Of a stretch of 64,000 nucleotides of DNA, positions 50,895 to 61,959 are shown in pieces. The DNA lies in contig NZ_RQPI01000002.1 in assembly GCF_003854965.1 (NCBI RefSeq), positions 62,001 through 126,000 of the forward strand, given 5' to 3'. Both the position numbers and the translations under genes were made by a program. Positions within the stretch are counted from its first letter, which is position 1; each line of letters starts with the position of its first letter. The notes beneath the pieces were generated by a model, which was not told the DNA's origin, searched no databases, and saw only the letters and a list, made by a program, of their open reading frames with translations. The stretch is from Paenibacillus rhizophilus (lineage in GTDB: Bacteria > Bacillota > Bacilli > Paenibacillales > Paenibacillaceae).

Positions 50895-52316
50895 TTAGTC
50901 TGCGATTTGTTCCACTTTTACCAGGTTCGTAGAACCGGAATGTCCAAGCGGAATACCAGCCGTAATTACAACGAGATCGCCGGCTTTGACAAGACCGGAA
51001 TCCTTGCCGCCCTTAACAGCCGTTTCCAGAAGCTCATCCGTGGAAGAAGCCGGGGAGCCGTGTACCGGAGTTATGCCCCATACAAGCGCCAGTTGACGCA
51101 TCGTTCTTTCTTGGGTCGTTACTGCGATAATCGGAGACTTCGGACGATACTTCGAAACCACGCGTGCGGTATGACCGCTGACCGTGGAGGAAATGATCGC
51201 TTTGGCATTCAGATCCAGCGCCGAAATGGACACGGATTGGCTGATTGCTTCCGTTACTGTCGTTTCTTGGGCAATTTGCTGTTTCAGGAAGATCTCACGG
51301 TGATTCAGTGCGGATTCCGCTTTTTCTGCAATGCGGGACATCGTCAGTACCGATTCAACCGGATATTTCCCTGCAGCCGTTTCGCCGGACAGCATGATCG
51401 CGTCGGTTCCGTCAAAAATCGCGTTGGCCACGTCACTCGCTTCGGCGCGGGTCGGACGCGGGTTGCGCTGCATGGAATCCAGCATTTGAGTAGCGGTGAT
51501 AACCGGCTTGCCTGCAATGTTGCATTTTTGAATCATCAGTTTTTGCGCCAACGGCACATCTTCAGCCGGAATTTCCACGCCAAGGTCGCCGCGGGCAACC
51601 ATCAGGCCGTCGGATACCGCCAGAATTTCATCAAGGTTGTCGACACCTTGCTGGTTTTCAATTTTGGAGATGATTTGGATATGGCTTGCACCATGTTTCT
51701 CGAGCAAATCGCGAATTTCCAGAACGTCGCTGGCTTTGCGGACGAAGGAAGCGGCGATAAAATCGATGTCCTGTTCGATCCCGAAAATGATGTCGTTGGT
51801 GTCCTTTTCGGTAATGCCCGGCAGGGAAATGGCAACTCCAGGGACGTTAACGCCCTTCTTGCTCTTGATCGTGCCGCCGTTGACAATGCGAGTCTTGATT
51901 TCTGTGCCTTGAATGTCGACAACTGTAAGTCCGATGAGGCCGTCGTCAATCAGAATGGTGGAGCCTACTTGAACGTCTTTCGGAAGGTCAGAGTAAGTGA
52001 CGGAAATGCGATTTTTGTCGCCAAGAATCTCTTCCGTAGTCAGGGTCAGGTACTCGTCCTGCACCAGTTCAATCGGTTCTACTTCCAGCTTGCCTGTACG
52101 AATCTCAGGTCCTTTCGTATCGAGCAGGATGGCAACGGTCTTGTTCAGTTCCTTCGATGCCACACGGATGTTCTTAATCCGTGCTCCATGCTCTTCAAAG
52201 TCACCGTGGGAGAAGTTCAGGCGTGCCACATTCATTCCGGCCAGAATCAATTTCTTGAGGTTCTCCAACGATTCACTTGCAGGACCAATCGTACATACAA
52301 TTTTACTTTTCCGCAT
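50895..52316 (-). CDS. pyk: Pyruvate kinase
   Basis: 473 residues. [37 protein letters not shown], the metal/substrate motif [17 protein letters not shown] and [20 protein letters not shown], then [20 protein letters not shown]. Converts PEP and ADP to pyruvate and ATP. It ends without the extra PEP-utiliser domain that makes the Bacillus subtilis enzyme about 585 residues. Set apart from accDA by a terminator, and no pfkA lies between them. Confidence 0.97.
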   Translation of the reverse strand: MRKSKIVCTIGPASESLENLKKLILAGMNVARLNFSHGDFEEHGARIKNIRVASKELNKTVAILLDTKGPEIRTGKLEVEPIELVQDEYLTLTTEEILGDKNRISVTYSDLPKDVQVGSTILIDDGLIGLTVVDIQGTEIKTRIVNGGTIKSKKGVNVPGVAISLPGITEKDTNDIIFGIEQDIDFIAASFVRKASDVLEIRDLLEKHGASHIQIISKIENQQGVDNLDEILAVSDGLMVARGDLGVEIPAEDVPLAQKLMIQKCNIAGKPVITATQMLDSMQRNPRPTRAEASDVANAIFDGTDAIMLSGETAAGKYPVESVLTMSRIAEKAESALNHREIFLKQQIAQETTVTEAISQSVSISALDLNAKAIISSTVSGHTARVVSKYRPKSPIIAVTTQERTMRQLALVWGITPVHGSPASSTDELLETAVKGGKDSGLVKAGDLVVITAGIPLGHSGSTNLVKVEQIAD

Positions 52317-52510
52317 TAGTTTTCCTCCGTTTTTTCGTTTCTCTGTCTACACTTTTTCCAACTACAAAATCTACTACAAAGTTGTCCAATTGAATAGGAA
52401 CTATGTCATATGCAGTATGAACTGCGCCCTTATGAATATTACTTCAACTGGATTACAAAATCAATGTTTTCGCGGCTTTTTTCATATAAATCAGCATAAC
52501 CGGAGTTCAA

Positions 52511-52541
52511 TAAAAATAACCCCGAAGCCGGTTCGGGGTTA
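52511..52541 (-). terminator. Terminator after accA
   Basis: TAACCCCGAA/TTCGGGGTTA stem followed by TTTTT on the minus strand, 52 bases beyond the accA stop; it ends the accDA transcript before pyk. Confidence 0.85.
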
Positions 52542-52592
52542 CGGATTGCTAGTTATTTAGAGTCTTATCTTGTCAAAACGGGACATTTCCGC

Positions 52593-53597
52593 CTACTCCG
52601 GACTGAGCGCGGGTTCTTCGGAAAAAACTTCTTCCGCTGCCTGCGATTCCGCGAACTCCCCGATCTTCCGGAACTTCCGGTAACGGTCTTCCTTAAGCTC
52701 ATCGGCGTCCAGACCGGCCAGATCATGCAGATGCCGGACGATGACGTCCTTGATGGCCGAAGCCGTGCTCTCGTAATCCCGGTGCGCGCCGCCTTTGGGC
52801 TCGGGGATTACCTCCTCAATCACTTCCATGGCCAGCAAATCGTCCGCAGTGATCTTCATCGCTTCCGCCGCCTGATCGGCCTTCGAGGCGTCCTTCCACA
52901 GTATCGAAGCGGCGCCGTTCGGTGAAATGACGGAGTAAATGGCGTGCTCCAGCATCAGCACGCGGTTCCCCACGGCCATTGCCAGCGCCCCGCCGCTGCC
53001 GCCTTCACCGATGACGACGCAGACGACGGGCACGCCAAGTCCGGACATTTCACGGAGATTGCGGGCAATCGCCTCCGATTGGCCCCTTTCCTCCGCGGTG
53101 TTGCCCGGATAGGCGCCCTTCGTATCGATAAACGTAATGATCGGACGGCGGAACTTGTCCGCCTGCTGCATAAGCCGAAGCGCCTTGCGGAAGCCTTCGG
53201 GATGCGGACTGCCAAAAAATCTGGCGATATTGTCTTTGGTATCTTTGCCCCGCTGATGGCCGATCACGGTGACCGGTATTCCCTCCAGCTTGCCAATGCC
53301 GCCGACGACAGCAAGATCGTCGCCGAACAGCCGGTCGCCGTGCAGTTCGATAAAGTCGGTGAAGATGAGCCCGATCAGGTCGAGCGAGGTCGGCCGACCA
53401 TGGTGACGGGCCAGATGCATTTTCTGCGAAGGGGAAATATTGGAATAGATTTCCTCCTCCAGCAGCCGGTAACGCTCCTCAAGCCGGGCGATTTCGTCGC
53501 TGAAGTCAATTTCCTTTTCCACCCCGAATTGCTTCAGTTCCGCAATTTTTTTGCGCATTTCAACGAGAGGTTTTTCAAAAGGCAAGTCCCCCGCCAT
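52593..53597 (-). CDS. accA: Acetyl-CoA carboxylase carboxyltransferase subunit alpha
   Basis: 334 residues. [60 protein letters not shown] and [20 protein letters not shown], then [20 protein letters not shown] and the conserved region [20 protein letters not shown]. With AccD transfers the carboxyl group from biotin to acetyl-CoA to make malonyl-CoA for lipids. It follows accD by one base, so translation is probably coupled. Confidence 0.96.
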   Translation of the reverse strand: MAGDLPFEKPLVEMRKKIAELKQFGVEKEIDFSDEIARLEERYRLLEEEIYSNISPSQKMHLARHHGRPTSLDLIGLIFTDFIELHGDRLFGDDLAVVGGIGKLEGIPVTVIGHQRGKDTKDNIARFFGSPHPEGFRKALRLMQQADKFRRPIITFIDTKGAYPGNTAEERGQSEAIARNLREMSGLGVPVVCVVIGEGGSGGALAMAVGNRVLMLEHAIYSVISPNGAASILWKDASKADQAAEAMKITADDLLAMEVIEEVIPEPKGGAHRDYESTASAIKDVIVRHLHDLAGLDADELKEDRYRKFRKIGEFAESQAAEEVFSEEPALSPE

Positions 53598-53598
53598 T

Positions 53599-54492
53599 CT
53601 AAAATCCCCCTTTCACGTCATGCAGCTCCAGAATTTTGCTCAGTGTGGAGCGCATTTCCTTGCGGTGCACCACCATATCGAGCTGGCCGTGCTGCAAATT
53701 GAATTCCGCCGTCTGGAAATCATCCGGCAGCTTCTGCCGGATCGTCTGCTCGATGACGATGCGTCCGGCAAAGCCGAATACAGCTCCGGGCTCGGCGATA
53801 TTGATATCGCCCAGCGTCGCGAAGCTTGCGGACACACCGCCCGTCGTCGGGTCCGTTATCACGGATATGTACAATCCGCCGGACTCGCCGAAACGGGCCA
53901 GCGCCGCGCTGGTCTTCGCCATTTGCATCAGGCTCAGGATGCTTTCCTGCATCCGGGCTCCGCCGGAAGTCGAAAATATGATCAGCGGCAGCTTTTTTTC
54001 GGTTGCCTCCTCGATGGCGCGGGTGATTTTCTCCCCCACCACCGAGCCCATGCTGCCCGTGAAAAATTCAAAATTCATGACCGCCGCAATAACCGGATGG
54101 CCGCCGATGCTCCCCTGCCCCGTAATGACGGCGTCAATCTGCCCCGACTTTAATTGCTGCTGCTCCAGCTTCGTGCTGTAGCCCGGAAACCCGAGCGGGT
54201 CCACCGACTTCATTCCGGCGTCGAACTCGATAAAGCTTCCCGGGTCCAGTGTGACGGCGATCCTCTCCGGAGCGTTCAGACGCAGATGATGGCCGCACTC
54301 CGAACAGACCTTGAGATTCTTCTCCAGTTCTTTGCTGTACTGGATCGAACCGCATTTCGGACATTTGCTCATGAGACCTTCGGGAATCTCCCGTTTGGGC
54401 CGCTCGCCTTCCGCCGGTTCCTTCGTCTGCTCCAGACGCTGGGAAGGAACTGTCGCGTATTTCCTTTTTTTTTGAAACAAATCTTTAAACAA
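53599..54492 (-). CDS. accD: Acetyl-CoA carboxylase carboxyltransferase subunit beta
   Basis: 297 residues. Zinc finger [28 protein letters not shown] near residues 43-68, then [39 protein letters not shown] and [21 protein letters not shown] chose TTG 54492 (six bases after AGAGGTG); the GTG at 54501 lies inside that ribosome site. Partner AccA is directly downstream. Confidence 0.93.
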   Translation of the reverse strand: MFKDLFQKKRKYATVPSQRLEQTKEPAEGERPKREIPEGLMSKCPKCGSIQYSKELEKNLKVCSECGHHLRLNAPERIAVTLDPGSFIEFDAGMKSVDPLGFPGYSTKLEQQQLKSGQIDAVITGQGSIGGHPVIAAVMNFEFFTGSMGSVVGEKITRAIEEATEKKLPLIIFSTSGGARMQESILSLMQMAKTSAALARFGESGGLYISVITDPTTGGVSASFATLGDINIAEPGAVFGFAGRIVIEQTIRQKLPDDFQTAEFNLQHGQLDMVVHRKEMRSTLSKILELHDVKGGF

Positions 54493-54567
54493 GATCCGCA
54501 CCTCTTCAGCCGTTTATTTGCATTATGCAGCATTCTCGCTGTCACGTTTGCTTTCAATGATGTCGTT

Positions 54568-54756
54568 CTAGGGATGCAGAATCAGGTTAAGCACTTCCTG
54601 CACTTCATCCAGTTCGCCGGAAGGAACCAGAATCTCAAACTGCTGCTTGGACATATTGACGGGACGGCATTTTACCAGAAATCCCTCTTCCGTCAACTTG
54701 CTCTTAATCATATCCGCCACTTTGGCGGTAGGCGCAATATAAATGACCGTCCACAT
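54568..54756 (-). CDS. Small conserved protein, function unknown
   Basis: 62 residues from MWTVIYIAPTAKVADMIKSK to LDEVQEVLNLILHP, one alpha/beta unit with LTEEGFLVKCRPVNMSKQQF and EILVPSGEL, resembling short proteins of the DUF2007 kind that sit beside dnaE/accD in Bacillales. The ATG at 54756 follows GGGGAGG; earlier in-frame ATGs at 54777 and 54888 are possible but give a non-conserved start. No function is proposed. Confidence 0.7.
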   Translation of the reverse strand: MWTVIYIAPTAKVADMIKSKLTEEGFLVKCRPVNMSKQQFEILVPSGELDEVQEVLNLILHP

Positions 54757-54903
54757 GTCCTGACGAGGCCTCCCCATCTCGATTCCTAAGCCGTATCCCG
54801 TATTATGGGACCATGATAACACAGTTTTCTTTTTCCCTGCAACAAAAGAGGGAGGGAGGCAACGCGGGAGAGACCGCGCCGGATTCATGGTTCCAGGTTG
54901 GAT

Positions 54904-55392
54904 TTACGCGAGGGGATACACCCTTGCTCTATCGTGGCGGTGCGCAATTCTGGCAGAAGCCGCGGCGGCTATGCCGGCGACCAGGTCGTCGAGAAAGACG
55001 TTAATTGCGTCCTTCCTGTCGTTCAGTTCACCGATGACGCCCAGCTTGATTTTGTCCAGATAGCCGAAGCCGGTCAGACCGATCATTCCATAAACGCCGG
55101 TAATCCCCAGAGCCAAAGTCTCGTCCGCCCCATAAAGCGATTCATCAGCCTCCATGATGGCCTGAAACGGCTGCGGCAGCAGCTTCTTCTCCGCCAGCTC
55201 ATCCAGGGCGATGCCCGTCATCAGCGTGTATTGCACCTCTCTTTTGCCTAAAACGGCCTTGACGCTCGCAATGCACTCCTCCCCGCTTAAATCCGGATAA
55301 TAAGCCGATTGCAGCGTGTATACAATCTCGGCGATCGAATCGACGGAAACGCCTCTGCGTTCCAATAAGTTCACCGCCAGTTGATAGGACAT
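54904..55392 (-). CDS. Phosphatidylglycerophosphatase A-like protein (YutG/PgpA family)
   Basis: 162 residues, MSYQLAVNLLERRGVSVDSI to the C-terminal VIGELNDRKDAINVFLDDLV AG, where the Asp-rich FLDDLVAG matches the PgpA metal site. PgpA removes phosphate from phosphatidylglycerol phosphate in membrane lipid synthesis; here most hydrophobic segments typical of the Gram-negative enzyme are few, as in YutG. The frame continues upstream through dnaE, but the ATG at 55392 with GGGGAAG is the real start. Confidence 0.78.
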   Translation of the reverse strand: MSYQLAVNLLERRGVSVDSIAEIVYTLQSAYYPDLSGEECIASVKAVLGKREVQYTLMTGIALDELAEKKLLPQPFQAIMEADESLYGADETLALGITGVYGMIGLTGFGYLDKIKLGVIGELNDRKDAINVFLDDLVAGIAAAASARIAHRHDRARVYPLA

Positions 55393-55460
55393 AAATCTTC
55401 CCCTTTCCGCAAGTGAAGCCTGTGGTTCCCTAATGTATGCGAAAAGGGGGGGAAACGTTC

Positions 55461-58400
55461 TTATTTTATTCTTATTGTTCCAGGGCCCAGCAGCGATTCG
55501 ACAAGACCGAACAATTCCGGTGACGGCTTGACTCGAAAGCTGTCGCTGAGCGCGATGAGCTTCTGCTCCCGCTCGTAGAACAGCAGCGTCGGGACGGCCC
55601 CGGGATGGCTCTGCAGCAGCTCCTTCAGCTGCGGCAGCAGGCCGCCGTCCTCCGAGGCGGCCGTGATTTTGATGTAGGCGCGCTGGCCGGCGGAGCCATT
55701 CGCCGGCTGTGCAGCCGTCGCCTGCCGCGGAGCCCGCGCGGCAGCCTGCAGGCCGCCCGGCGGCCCGGCTGGGCCGCTGCCACCGGCGGCAGGTCTTGCG
55801 GCTGCGGCAGGCGCAGCGGCCGCTCTCGGCGCGCCGGAGCCTGCCGGCGCGGTCCGGCCCTGCGGGCGCGCAGCCGCGGCCGCGCGGCGCTGCAGCAGGC
55901 CGCGCAGCGTGTCCGGCGACAGCTGCGCGACCTCGTCGGCCAGCAGCTTGAAGCCTTCGTCCTGCTGCTGCACCTTGGCGCGCAGGGCAAGCAGCGCGCC
56001 CTTGGCGACGAGCGCGCGGCTTCGCTTCCACACCTCGGGGAACAGCACGACCTCGCAGCGCTCGATCTGGTCCTCCCATTCGACAAAGGCCATCGCTTTG
56101 CCGGATTTTGTCATAATTTCCTTGAGGGATACGACCATTCCGGCCGTAACCGCCGCGCTCTCATCGGGCGCCTCGCCGAGATCCATCAGGCGCTGCACGC
56201 CGGATTCTTCCAGCAGTTCCGCGTAGTCGTCCAGCGGATGGCCCGATAAATACAGGCCTAGCAGCTCGCGCTCCAGCTCCAGCTGCTGGCCCGCCGTAAA
56301 TTTCGGAATATCGGGATACCGGATATCCCAGTTCGGCATTTCGACAAGGTCGTCGAAGAGCTGGATTTGCAGCTCCTCGCGCTCCTTGCGCCATTTGGCC
56401 GCCGCGTCCGTCGTCTCGTCCAGCATGGCCAGCAGCTGCGCCCGGTGTCCCGGCAGGCTGTCGAAGGCCCCCGCCTGGATCAGCGATTCCACGACGCGCT
56501 TGTTGCAGACCCGCAGATCGACGCGGCGGCAGAAATCGAGCAGGCTGTCGAAGGGCCGCTCCTTACGAGCTTCCAGTATGCTCTCGACGGCCAGCGTGCC
56601 GACGTTCTTGATCGCAGCCAGCCCGAAACGGATATGTCCGCCCGCGCCGCTTAATCCGTCCACCGGAGTGAACAGAACGCCGCTCTCGTTCACATCCGGA
56701 GGCAGCACGCCGATCTCCATGCGCCGGCATTCCAGCACATACTCCGCCACCTTGCGGTGGACGCCCATCACTGCCGTCAGCATGGAGGCCATGAACGGCA
56801 CCGGGTAATGCGCCTTGAGGTATGCCGTCTGGAAAGCCAGCACGCCGTAAGCCGCGGCATGGGCGCGCGGGAAGCCGTAATCGGCAAAGCGCACGATCAT
56901 GTCGTAGACCGCGTTGGCGTCGGCTTCCACATAGCCCTGCTTCAGGCTTCCTTTTACGAAATGGCCGCGCTCCCGGTCCAGCGTCTCGCGCTTCTTCTTG
57001 GATACGGCTCTGCGCAGCAGATCCGCTTCGCCAAGCGAGAAGCCTGCCATCGCCGATGCGATCTGCATGATCTGTTCCTGATAGACGATGATGCCGTAGG
57101 TATCGGACAGAATCGGAATCAGATCGGGATGGGGATATTCCACTTCGGCAAGCCCGTGCTTGCCCTGAATATATTTTGGTATGAATTCCATCGGACCCGG
57201 GCGGTACAGCGCCAGGACTGAGATAATATCCTCAAATACGGTAGGCTTCAGTTCCTTGAGCACTCGGCGCATTCCTGCGGACTCCAGCTGGAATACGCCC
57301 GTCGTCTCGCCGTGGCCCAGCATCGCGTACGTCGATTCGTCGCTGTCGGAAATCTTCCGGAAATCCGGCGGACTCCCGGTCATTTGTCCGACCCAGTTCA
57401 TGCACCGCTCAATAATCGACAGCGTCCGCAGACCCAGAAAGTCCATCTTCAGCAGTCCGACGCTTTCCAAGTGCTCCATCGAATACTGGGTTAAAGCAGT
57501 GCCTTCGTTTCCCTCCTGCAGCGGAACCGCATCCGTGAGCGGCCCCCGGGAAATGACGACCCCGGCGGCATGCGTCGAGGCATGCCTCGGCATGCCCTCC
57601 ACCTTCATCGCCATGTCGAGCAAATCCCGGGTCTTCGGGCTGTCCTGGTACAGCGCTTTAAGATCCGGACTGCTCTCCAGCGCCCGCGAGATGCTGATGC
57701 CGAGCGTCCCCGGGATCAGCTTCGCCGCCTTGTCCACTTCGCCGTAGGGAAGGTTCAGCGCCCTTCCCACATCGCGGACCGCCGCCCGCGCCGCCAGGGT
57801 GCCGAACGTAATGATCTGCGCGACATGCTCTTCGCCGTACTTGCCGGCGACATACGATATGACCTCGTCGCGCCGCTCGTCGCTGAAATCGATGTCGATA
57901 TCGGGCATCGTAATCCGCTCCGGGTTCAGGAAGCGTTCAAACAGCAGATTGTACTTCAGCGGATCGACATCGGTAATGCGCAGGCAGTAGGCGGTGAGGC
58001 TTCCGGCGGACGAGCCCCTCCCCGGTCCTGTCGCGATACCCTGCTTGAGGCAGAAAGCGATAAAATCCCAGACGATCAGAAAATAATCGGAAAAGCCCAT
58101 CGTCTCGATGACGCCCAGCTCATAGGACAGCCGCTCCTCGGCAAGCTTCCGGCCCTCCTCCGATTCCCAGCGGGGAGTGTCTTTATAGCGCTCCTCCAGG
58201 CCGGCTTCGCACAGCCGGCGCAAATAGGCGGCAGAATCCAGTCCTTCAGGCAGCGGAGAGTAGGCGGGTAATATGTGCTTGCCAAATTCCAGCTCCAGAT
58301 TGCATTGCTCGGCGATGGCGGCGGTGTTGATGATCGCCTGGGGAACGTGCGGAAACTGCACGGCCATTTCCTCGCCGCTTTTTAAATAAAGCTGGTCCGT

Positions 58401-59114
58401 TCCGATTTTGAGCCGCTCCTCGTCATCCACCGTCTTGCCCGTGCCGATGCAGATCAGCACATCCTGAACCTCGGAATCTTCTCGGGACAGATAATGCACA
58501 TCGTTGGTGGCAACCAGGGGGATGCCGGTCTCTTCGGCCAGAGCGATCAGCTTCGGGTTCACTCTTTTTTGCTCGGACATTCCGTGATCCTGAAGCTCCA
58601 GGTAGAAGTCGCCGCCAAAAGTCTCCTTGTACCGCAGCGCCGCCTTCTTCGCCTCCCCGTCCCGTCCGTGGAGCAGATGCTGGGGCACCTCTCCTCCGAG
58701 GCAGGCGCTTAAACAAATAAGGCCCTCCGCGTGCGCGGCAAGGGCTTCCATGTCGATTCTCGGCTTATAGTGATGACCTTCCAGATGGCCAATGGAGACG
58801 AGCCTCATCAGATTGCGGTAGCCTTCTTCGTTCTTGGCGAGCAGGATAAGGTGATAGATCGGCTGGTCCTTGCGGCTGCCCCGCTCGCGGCGCGACCCCG
58901 CCGTCAGGTACACCTCGCAGCCGATGATCGGCTTGATGCCGTTCTCCTTGCACGCTTTATAAAAAGGGATCGCCCCGTACATCACTCCGTGATCGGTCAG
59001 CGCCAGCGACTTCATGCCGTGTTCGCCGGCCCGGCGCACCAGATCGGCAATGCGCGCCGCCCCGTCCAATAAACTGTATTCGCTGTGCACATGCAGATGC
59101 ACGAAAGGGCTCAT
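55461..59114 (-). CDS. dnaE: DNA polymerase III subunit alpha, DnaE type
   Basis: 1217 residues. PHP domain [20 protein letters not shown] at the N-terminus; the polymerase core has [20 protein letters not shown] and the catalytic [20 protein letters not shown] near residue 400; an OB-fold domain ([20 protein letters not shown]) lies near 1000. Then a stretch of about 95 residues (1060-1150) is nearly all Ala, Pro, Gly, Arg and Gln before the C-terminal domain, which makes it longer than Bacillus DnaE (about 1115). Extends RNA primers and works beside PolC. Last before ytrHI divergently. Confidence 0.95.
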   Translation of the reverse strand: MSPFVHLHVHSEYSLLDGAARIADLVRRAGEHGMKSLALTDHGVMYGAIPFYKACKENGIKPIIGCEVYLTAGSRRERGSRKDQPIYHLILLAKNEEGYRNLMRLVSIGHLEGHHYKPRIDMEALAAHAEGLICLSACLGGEVPQHLLHGRDGEAKKAALRYKETFGGDFYLELQDHGMSEQKRVNPKLIALAEETGIPLVATNDVHYLSREDSEVQDVLICIGTGKTVDDEERLKIGTDQLYLKSGEEMAVQFPHVPQAIINTAAIAEQCNLELEFGKHILPAYSPLPEGLDSAAYLRRLCEAGLEERYKDTPRWESEEGRKLAEERLSYELGVIETMGFSDYFLIVWDFIAFCLKQGIATGPGRGSSAGSLTAYCLRITDVDPLKYNLLFERFLNPERITMPDIDIDFSDERRDEVISYVAGKYGEEHVAQIITFGTLAARAAVRDVGRALNLPYGEVDKAAKLIPGTLGISISRALESSPDLKALYQDSPKTRDLLDMAMKVEGMPRHASTHAAGVVISRGPLTDAVPLQEGNEGTALTQYSMEHLESVGLLKMDFLGLRTLSIIERCMNWVGQMTGSPPDFRKISDSDESTYAMLGHGETTGVFQLESAGMRRVLKELKPTVFEDIISVLALYRPGPMEFIPKYIQGKHGLAEVEYPHPDLIPILSDTYGIIVYQEQIMQIASAMAGFSLGEADLLRRAVSKKKRETLDRERGHFVKGSLKQGYVEADANAVYDMIVRFADYGFPRAHAAAYGVLAFQTAYLKAHYPVPFMASMLTAVMGVHRKVAEYVLECRRMEIGVLPPDVNESGVLFTPVDGLSGAGGHIRFGLAAIKNVGTLAVESILEARKERPFDSLLDFCRRVDLRVCNKRVVESLIQAGAFDSLPGHRAQLLAMLDETTDAAAKWRKEREELQIQLFDDLVEMPNWDIRYPDIPKFTAGQQLELERELLGLYLSGHPLDDYAELLEESGVQRLMDLGEAPDESAAVTAGMVVSLKEIMTKSGKAMAFVEWEDQIERCEVVLFPEVWKRSRALVAKGALLALRAKVQQQDEGFKLLADEVAQLSPDTLRGLLQRRAAAAARPQGRTAPAGSGAPRAAAAPAAAARPAAGGSGPAGPPGGLQAAARAPRQATAAQPANGSAGQRAYIKITAASEDGGLLPQLKELLQSHPGAVPTLLFYEREQKLIALSDSFRVKPSPELFGLVESLLGPGTIRIK

Positions 59115-59249
59115 GATCCCACTTCCTTCCCGTTAATCGGTATACAACTATTTTATCATATTGAAGGGGGAAAGGCCCATAGAATGAAGGGAGAGCACAA
59201 GGACAGGCAAAGCGCTTGACAGAAGCCGCGTCCGGACAAGGGGGACTTT

Positions 59250-59573
59250 ATGAACGTTTTTTTGGGCAAAGCCGTCCTCGATTTCTTTATCGCCTTCGGC
59301 ATCGTGCTGGGCGGCGCCATGCTCGGGGGCATCGGAGCCGTCCTATCGCTCCAGCAGCCGACACAGACGATGCTGGATGTCGCAGGCCGGATCAAAATCT
59401 GGGCGCTGGCCGCCGCCGTAGGCGGGACGATCGACCCGATGCGGGTCATTGAAAGCAATATGCTGGGCGGCAATCTGTCCCCGGCCATCAAGCAGATACT
59501 ATATCTGGTCTTTGCTTTTCTGGGGGCGCATATGGGCAGCGAGCTCGTCAAATGGGTATGCAGCAGGGGGTAA
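59250..59573 (+). CDS. ytrH: Sporulation membrane protein YtrH
   Basis: 107 residues with three membrane segments: FFIAFGIVLGGAMLGGIGAV, a middle helix (WALAAAVGGTIDPM) and ILYLVFAFLGAHMGSELVKW. Matches the YtrH family, required for efficient sporulation in Bacillus and always beside ytrI and dnaE. GGGGGAC lies upstream of ATG 59250. Divergent from dnaE. Confidence 0.92.
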   Translation: MNVFLGKAVLDFFIAFGIVLGGAMLGGIGAVLSLQQPTQTMLDVAGRIKIWALAAAVGGTIDPMRVIESNMLGGNLSPAIKQILYLVFAFLGAHMGSELVKWVCSRG

Positions 59574-59577
59574 CGCC

Positions 59578-60081
59578 ATGAGGGTTCCGCCCTTTCAGCA
59601 GTTTCGCCGGTTCTCCAAGGTGTCAGCCATTTTTGTGCTGGGGATGATCGTCGGCAGCGCGGTGTACAACGCGATTTTCCATATGGGCTTCAGCGCGCTC
59701 TGGCTGGATAATCAGGGCCTGCGCGTGCAGGTGGAGCAGTATGAAAAGGATATTCTGACACTGAAAAAATACAAAAACAGCTCGACGGTCATCAAAGAAA
59801 TCAAAATCCGGTCCGAAAGCGGCGGATCAAGGGAAACCGCAAACGGACTGGATCCGGCAACCATAAAGGAGATTATCCTCAAAATGGGCGGCGACCTCGC
59901 GCCGATGCGCGGCCGCAGCGTCTTCGACATCGACGAGGACAGCAAGATGGCCCGTCTTCTGCTGAGCGGCAAGGTATACATTGTGCGCGACAAGGAATAT
60001 GCGGTCCGCATCCGAACGATGCTTGTCATGGAGGGCGTCCTGCAAATATGGGTGGAGATCACGCCGAACAATCGCGGGTAA
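59578..60081 (+). CDS. ytrI: Sporulation membrane protein YtrI
   Basis: 167 residues. A membrane segment VSAIFVLGMIVGSAVYNAIF near the start, a short coiled region (VEQYEKDILTLKKYKNSS) and a C-terminal alpha/beta domain with LLLSGKVYIVRDKEYAVRIR. Fits YtrI, which acts with YtrH in sporulation. ATG 59578 has GGGGG seven bases upstream and lies four bases after the ytrH stop, so the two are translated together. Confidence 0.88.
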   Translation: MRVPPFQQFRRFSKVSAIFVLGMIVGSAVYNAIFHMGFSALWLDNQGLRVQVEQYEKDILTLKKYKNSSTVIKEIKIRSESGGSRETANGLDPATIKEIILKMGGDLAPMRGRSVFDIDEDSKMARLLLSGKVYIVRDKEYAVRIRTMLVMEGVLQIWVEITPNNRG

Positions 60082-60204
60082 AAAGGCATGATTCCGTGGG
60101 CAGACCTGAAAAAACATGCTACAATACGGGAAGAAAACGCTTTAGTTCGCCGTCGGCCGGGCAAGAGCTTTGGGGCGGCAGACGAAGCCTAAAGGGGTGC
60201 GCCC

Positions 60205-60516
60205 ATGATCCTGTTTATCAAATATCTCCTGTTTCTCCTGCTGACGCTCTCCGTCCTCGGCGCCGCCTTTTACAGTGCCTCTTCCCGCCGCGCCGCAACT
60301 CCAGGCGAGCGGGGGCTGAAACGGGCGGTCATGAATATTTTGCTCGGATCGATGCTCGTTCTGCTGGCTCTGATGTCGATGTTTCTGTTCCGGGGCTCAA
60401 CAATCAGCATCATCGTGGAAGCGGTATTTCTCGTGCTGGGCGCCTTCAACGTGTTCTCCGGGCTGCGCAGCTACGGCTATTATAGCGGTCTGAATAAGTC
60501 CCGGTCTCAGAAGTAA
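60205..60516 (+). CDS. ytpI: YtpI-family membrane protein
   Basis: 103 residues, three membrane segments: FIKYLLFLLLTLSVLGAAFY, ILLGSMLVLLALMSMFLFRG and IIVEAVFLVLGAFNVFSG, with a short tail YGYYSGLNKSRSQK. Matches the short YtpI family found beside ytrI in Bacillus. Function unknown. AAAGGGGTG precedes ATG 60205, 123 bases after ytrI. Confidence 0.88.
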   Translation: MILFIKYLLFLLLTLSVLGAAFYSASSRRAATPGERGLKRAVMNILLGSMLVLLALMSMFLFRGSTISIIVEAVFLVLGAFNVFSGLRSYGYYSGLNKSRSQK

Positions 60517-60555
60517 GGAATCCCCAAGCGGCGTACGGGATTTATAGCCGGCTCA

Positions 60556-60598
60556 AACAGCCTTCTTCCCTTTCGGGACAAGAAGGCTGTTTGTTTTT
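60556..60598. terminator. Bidirectional terminator
   Basis: AAACAGCCTTCTT/AAGAAGGCTGTTT stem with TTTGTTTTT beyond on the plus strand and A-rich on the other. Ends ytpI (plus) and the glycosyltransferase (minus). Confidence 0.88.
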
Positions 60599-60608
60599 CT
60601 CCTTCCGG

Positions 60609-61913
60609 TCAGCGTCCAATCAGCTTTCGGATCAAGGGAACCTGGAGAATCTGCTTTTTGATCAATCGCACCCTGAATTCCTGCTTCACCTTCCCGTATA
60701 TATCCGGGCAGTTGCTGCGCGTCCATTGATACATGTATGTGTAATCTTCCTTCGTTTTGGCCGAGTTCCGAAGATAATAGACGATCGTATCGTAAGCGGT
60801 GTTGTTGAACCAGCCGGTCATTTCCTTCTTCTTGTAGTTGTACCGCTCGACGGCCAGGTTGCGGATGCTGCGCTTCTCTTCCAGATTCCGCACCAGAAAA
60901 TCCCGGGAAAGATTAAAGGTAATGTTATTCCCGTGAATCCGGTATACGCCGACCACCGCATCGATGAACCCGGCGTCGCCGACGAGCAGGGAACGCAGAT
61001 AGATGGACGCGTCGTTCACCATATTCATATGAAGAATATCCATGTCGATCAGAGCTTCCCGCCTGAACAGGGTAGTCAGCGTGGAAGCCGGCTTCCCGTA
61101 GCCGGGACGCTCGAAATTCAGAAAATAGGCGCGCCGGTCGGTCACCTCGGAAAGCCCGATCTCCTGAAGCTGCAGCCGCTGCGACGCGGAATATTCAAGA
61201 AAAACGTTGGCGGCCACGAAGGAAAGACCAGGGCGGCTCTGATGAAAAGCCGCAGCCCTGCTGAAATATCCGCTGTCGATCAAATAATCGTCGTCATCGA
61301 GGAAAAGAATGTACTCTCCATCTCCGTGAGCGGTAAAAGCTGCAAGCCGGTTCGCGCCCGGTCCCTTGTTGGTCTCATTCCGCATGTAAATGACGCGCGG
61401 CTCGTCTCCGAAGCACTCCTCCATCATAACCTCAGTGCCGTCCGCCGAAGCGTCGTCGATTACGACAATTTCTTTATTCGGATAATTCTGGGCCAGGATG
61501 CTTTCCACTGCCTGGCGCAGAAACGGTTTGCGGTTATACGTAGTAATAATGACGCTGATTTTGGGCACGGCGCCGACCGCGGCACCCTCCGCCGCAGCGG
61601 ACCCGGCGCTGCTATGCAGCGCCCCGAGCTTTTCCTCCAGCAGGCCGGCCTCTTCCGAATCGCTTAACCCGAACTGGCTGTCCAGGTAGAAGCGGAGAAC
61701 CTCAGCGGCATCCTTGCCAGCAGCCTGGCGGGCGATAACCCGCGACAGCGCCGTCAGCGCTTCCCGCGCCTCCGGCTGCTCCCGCTCCGCGAGCGTCCGG
61801 CATTTTCCGAACACCTCTTCTTCCGTTGCCGGACCACCGCCGATTTCCCGGCTCACGCTGTCCATAAACCTGCGGCAGACCTGCCGCATATCCTCTTGTT
61901 GAACCATTCCCAT
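60609..61913 (-). CDS. Glycosyltransferase family 2 with N-terminal helical region
   Basis: 434 residues. The first 120 residues are helical and not recognised. The GT-A domain follows: KISVIITTYNRKPFLRQAVE, IVVIDDASADGTEVMMEE and the DxD motif LFLDDDDYLIDSGYFS near residue 220, ending with regions typical of wall-polysaccharide transferases. Adds a sugar to a growing surface polymer. Its gene is followed on the same strand direction by the flippase and pyruvyl transferase upstream of it, so it is the last gene of that cluster in the window. Confidence 0.85.
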   Translation of the reverse strand: MGMVQQEDMRQVCRRFMDSVSREIGGGPATEEEVFGKCRTLAEREQPEAREALTALSRVIARQAAGKDAAEVLRFYLDSQFGLSDSEEAGLLEEKLGALHSSAGSAAAEGAAVGAVPKISVIITTYNRKPFLRQAVESILAQNYPNKEIVVIDDASADGTEVMMEECFGDEPRVIYMRNETNKGPGANRLAAFTAHGDGEYILFLDDDDYLIDSGYFSRAAAFHQSRPGLSFVAANVFLEYSASQRLQLQEIGLSEVTDRRAYFLNFERPGYGKPASTLTTLFRREALIDMDILHMNMVNDASIYLRSLLVGDAGFIDAVVGVYRIHGNNITFNLSRDFLVRNLEEKRSIRNLAVERYNYKKKEMTGWFNNTAYDTIVYYLRNSAKTKEDYTYMYQWTRSNCPDIYGKVKQEFRVRLIKKQILQVPLIRKLIGR

Positions 61914-61959
61914 TCCTCCAGTCGCGATCTGTAATGCAGCGATACTCTATTTTTCGAAG

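Noticed and set aside
50868..52319. A 483-codon open frame on the plus strand over pyk
   Set aside because: It is the antisense of pyk, whose codon pattern keeps the opposite frame open; no ribosome site, and the peptide looks like antisense low-complexity sequence.
55393..56079. 391-codon reading for the PgpA-like gene
   Set aside because: The upstream part is the dnaE linker read in another frame; the ATG at 55392 has a good ribosome site and the family length.
59449..59577. Upstream extension of ytrI within ytrH
   Set aside because: It overlaps ytrH in another frame; the ATG at 59578 with GGGGG upstream is the expected start.
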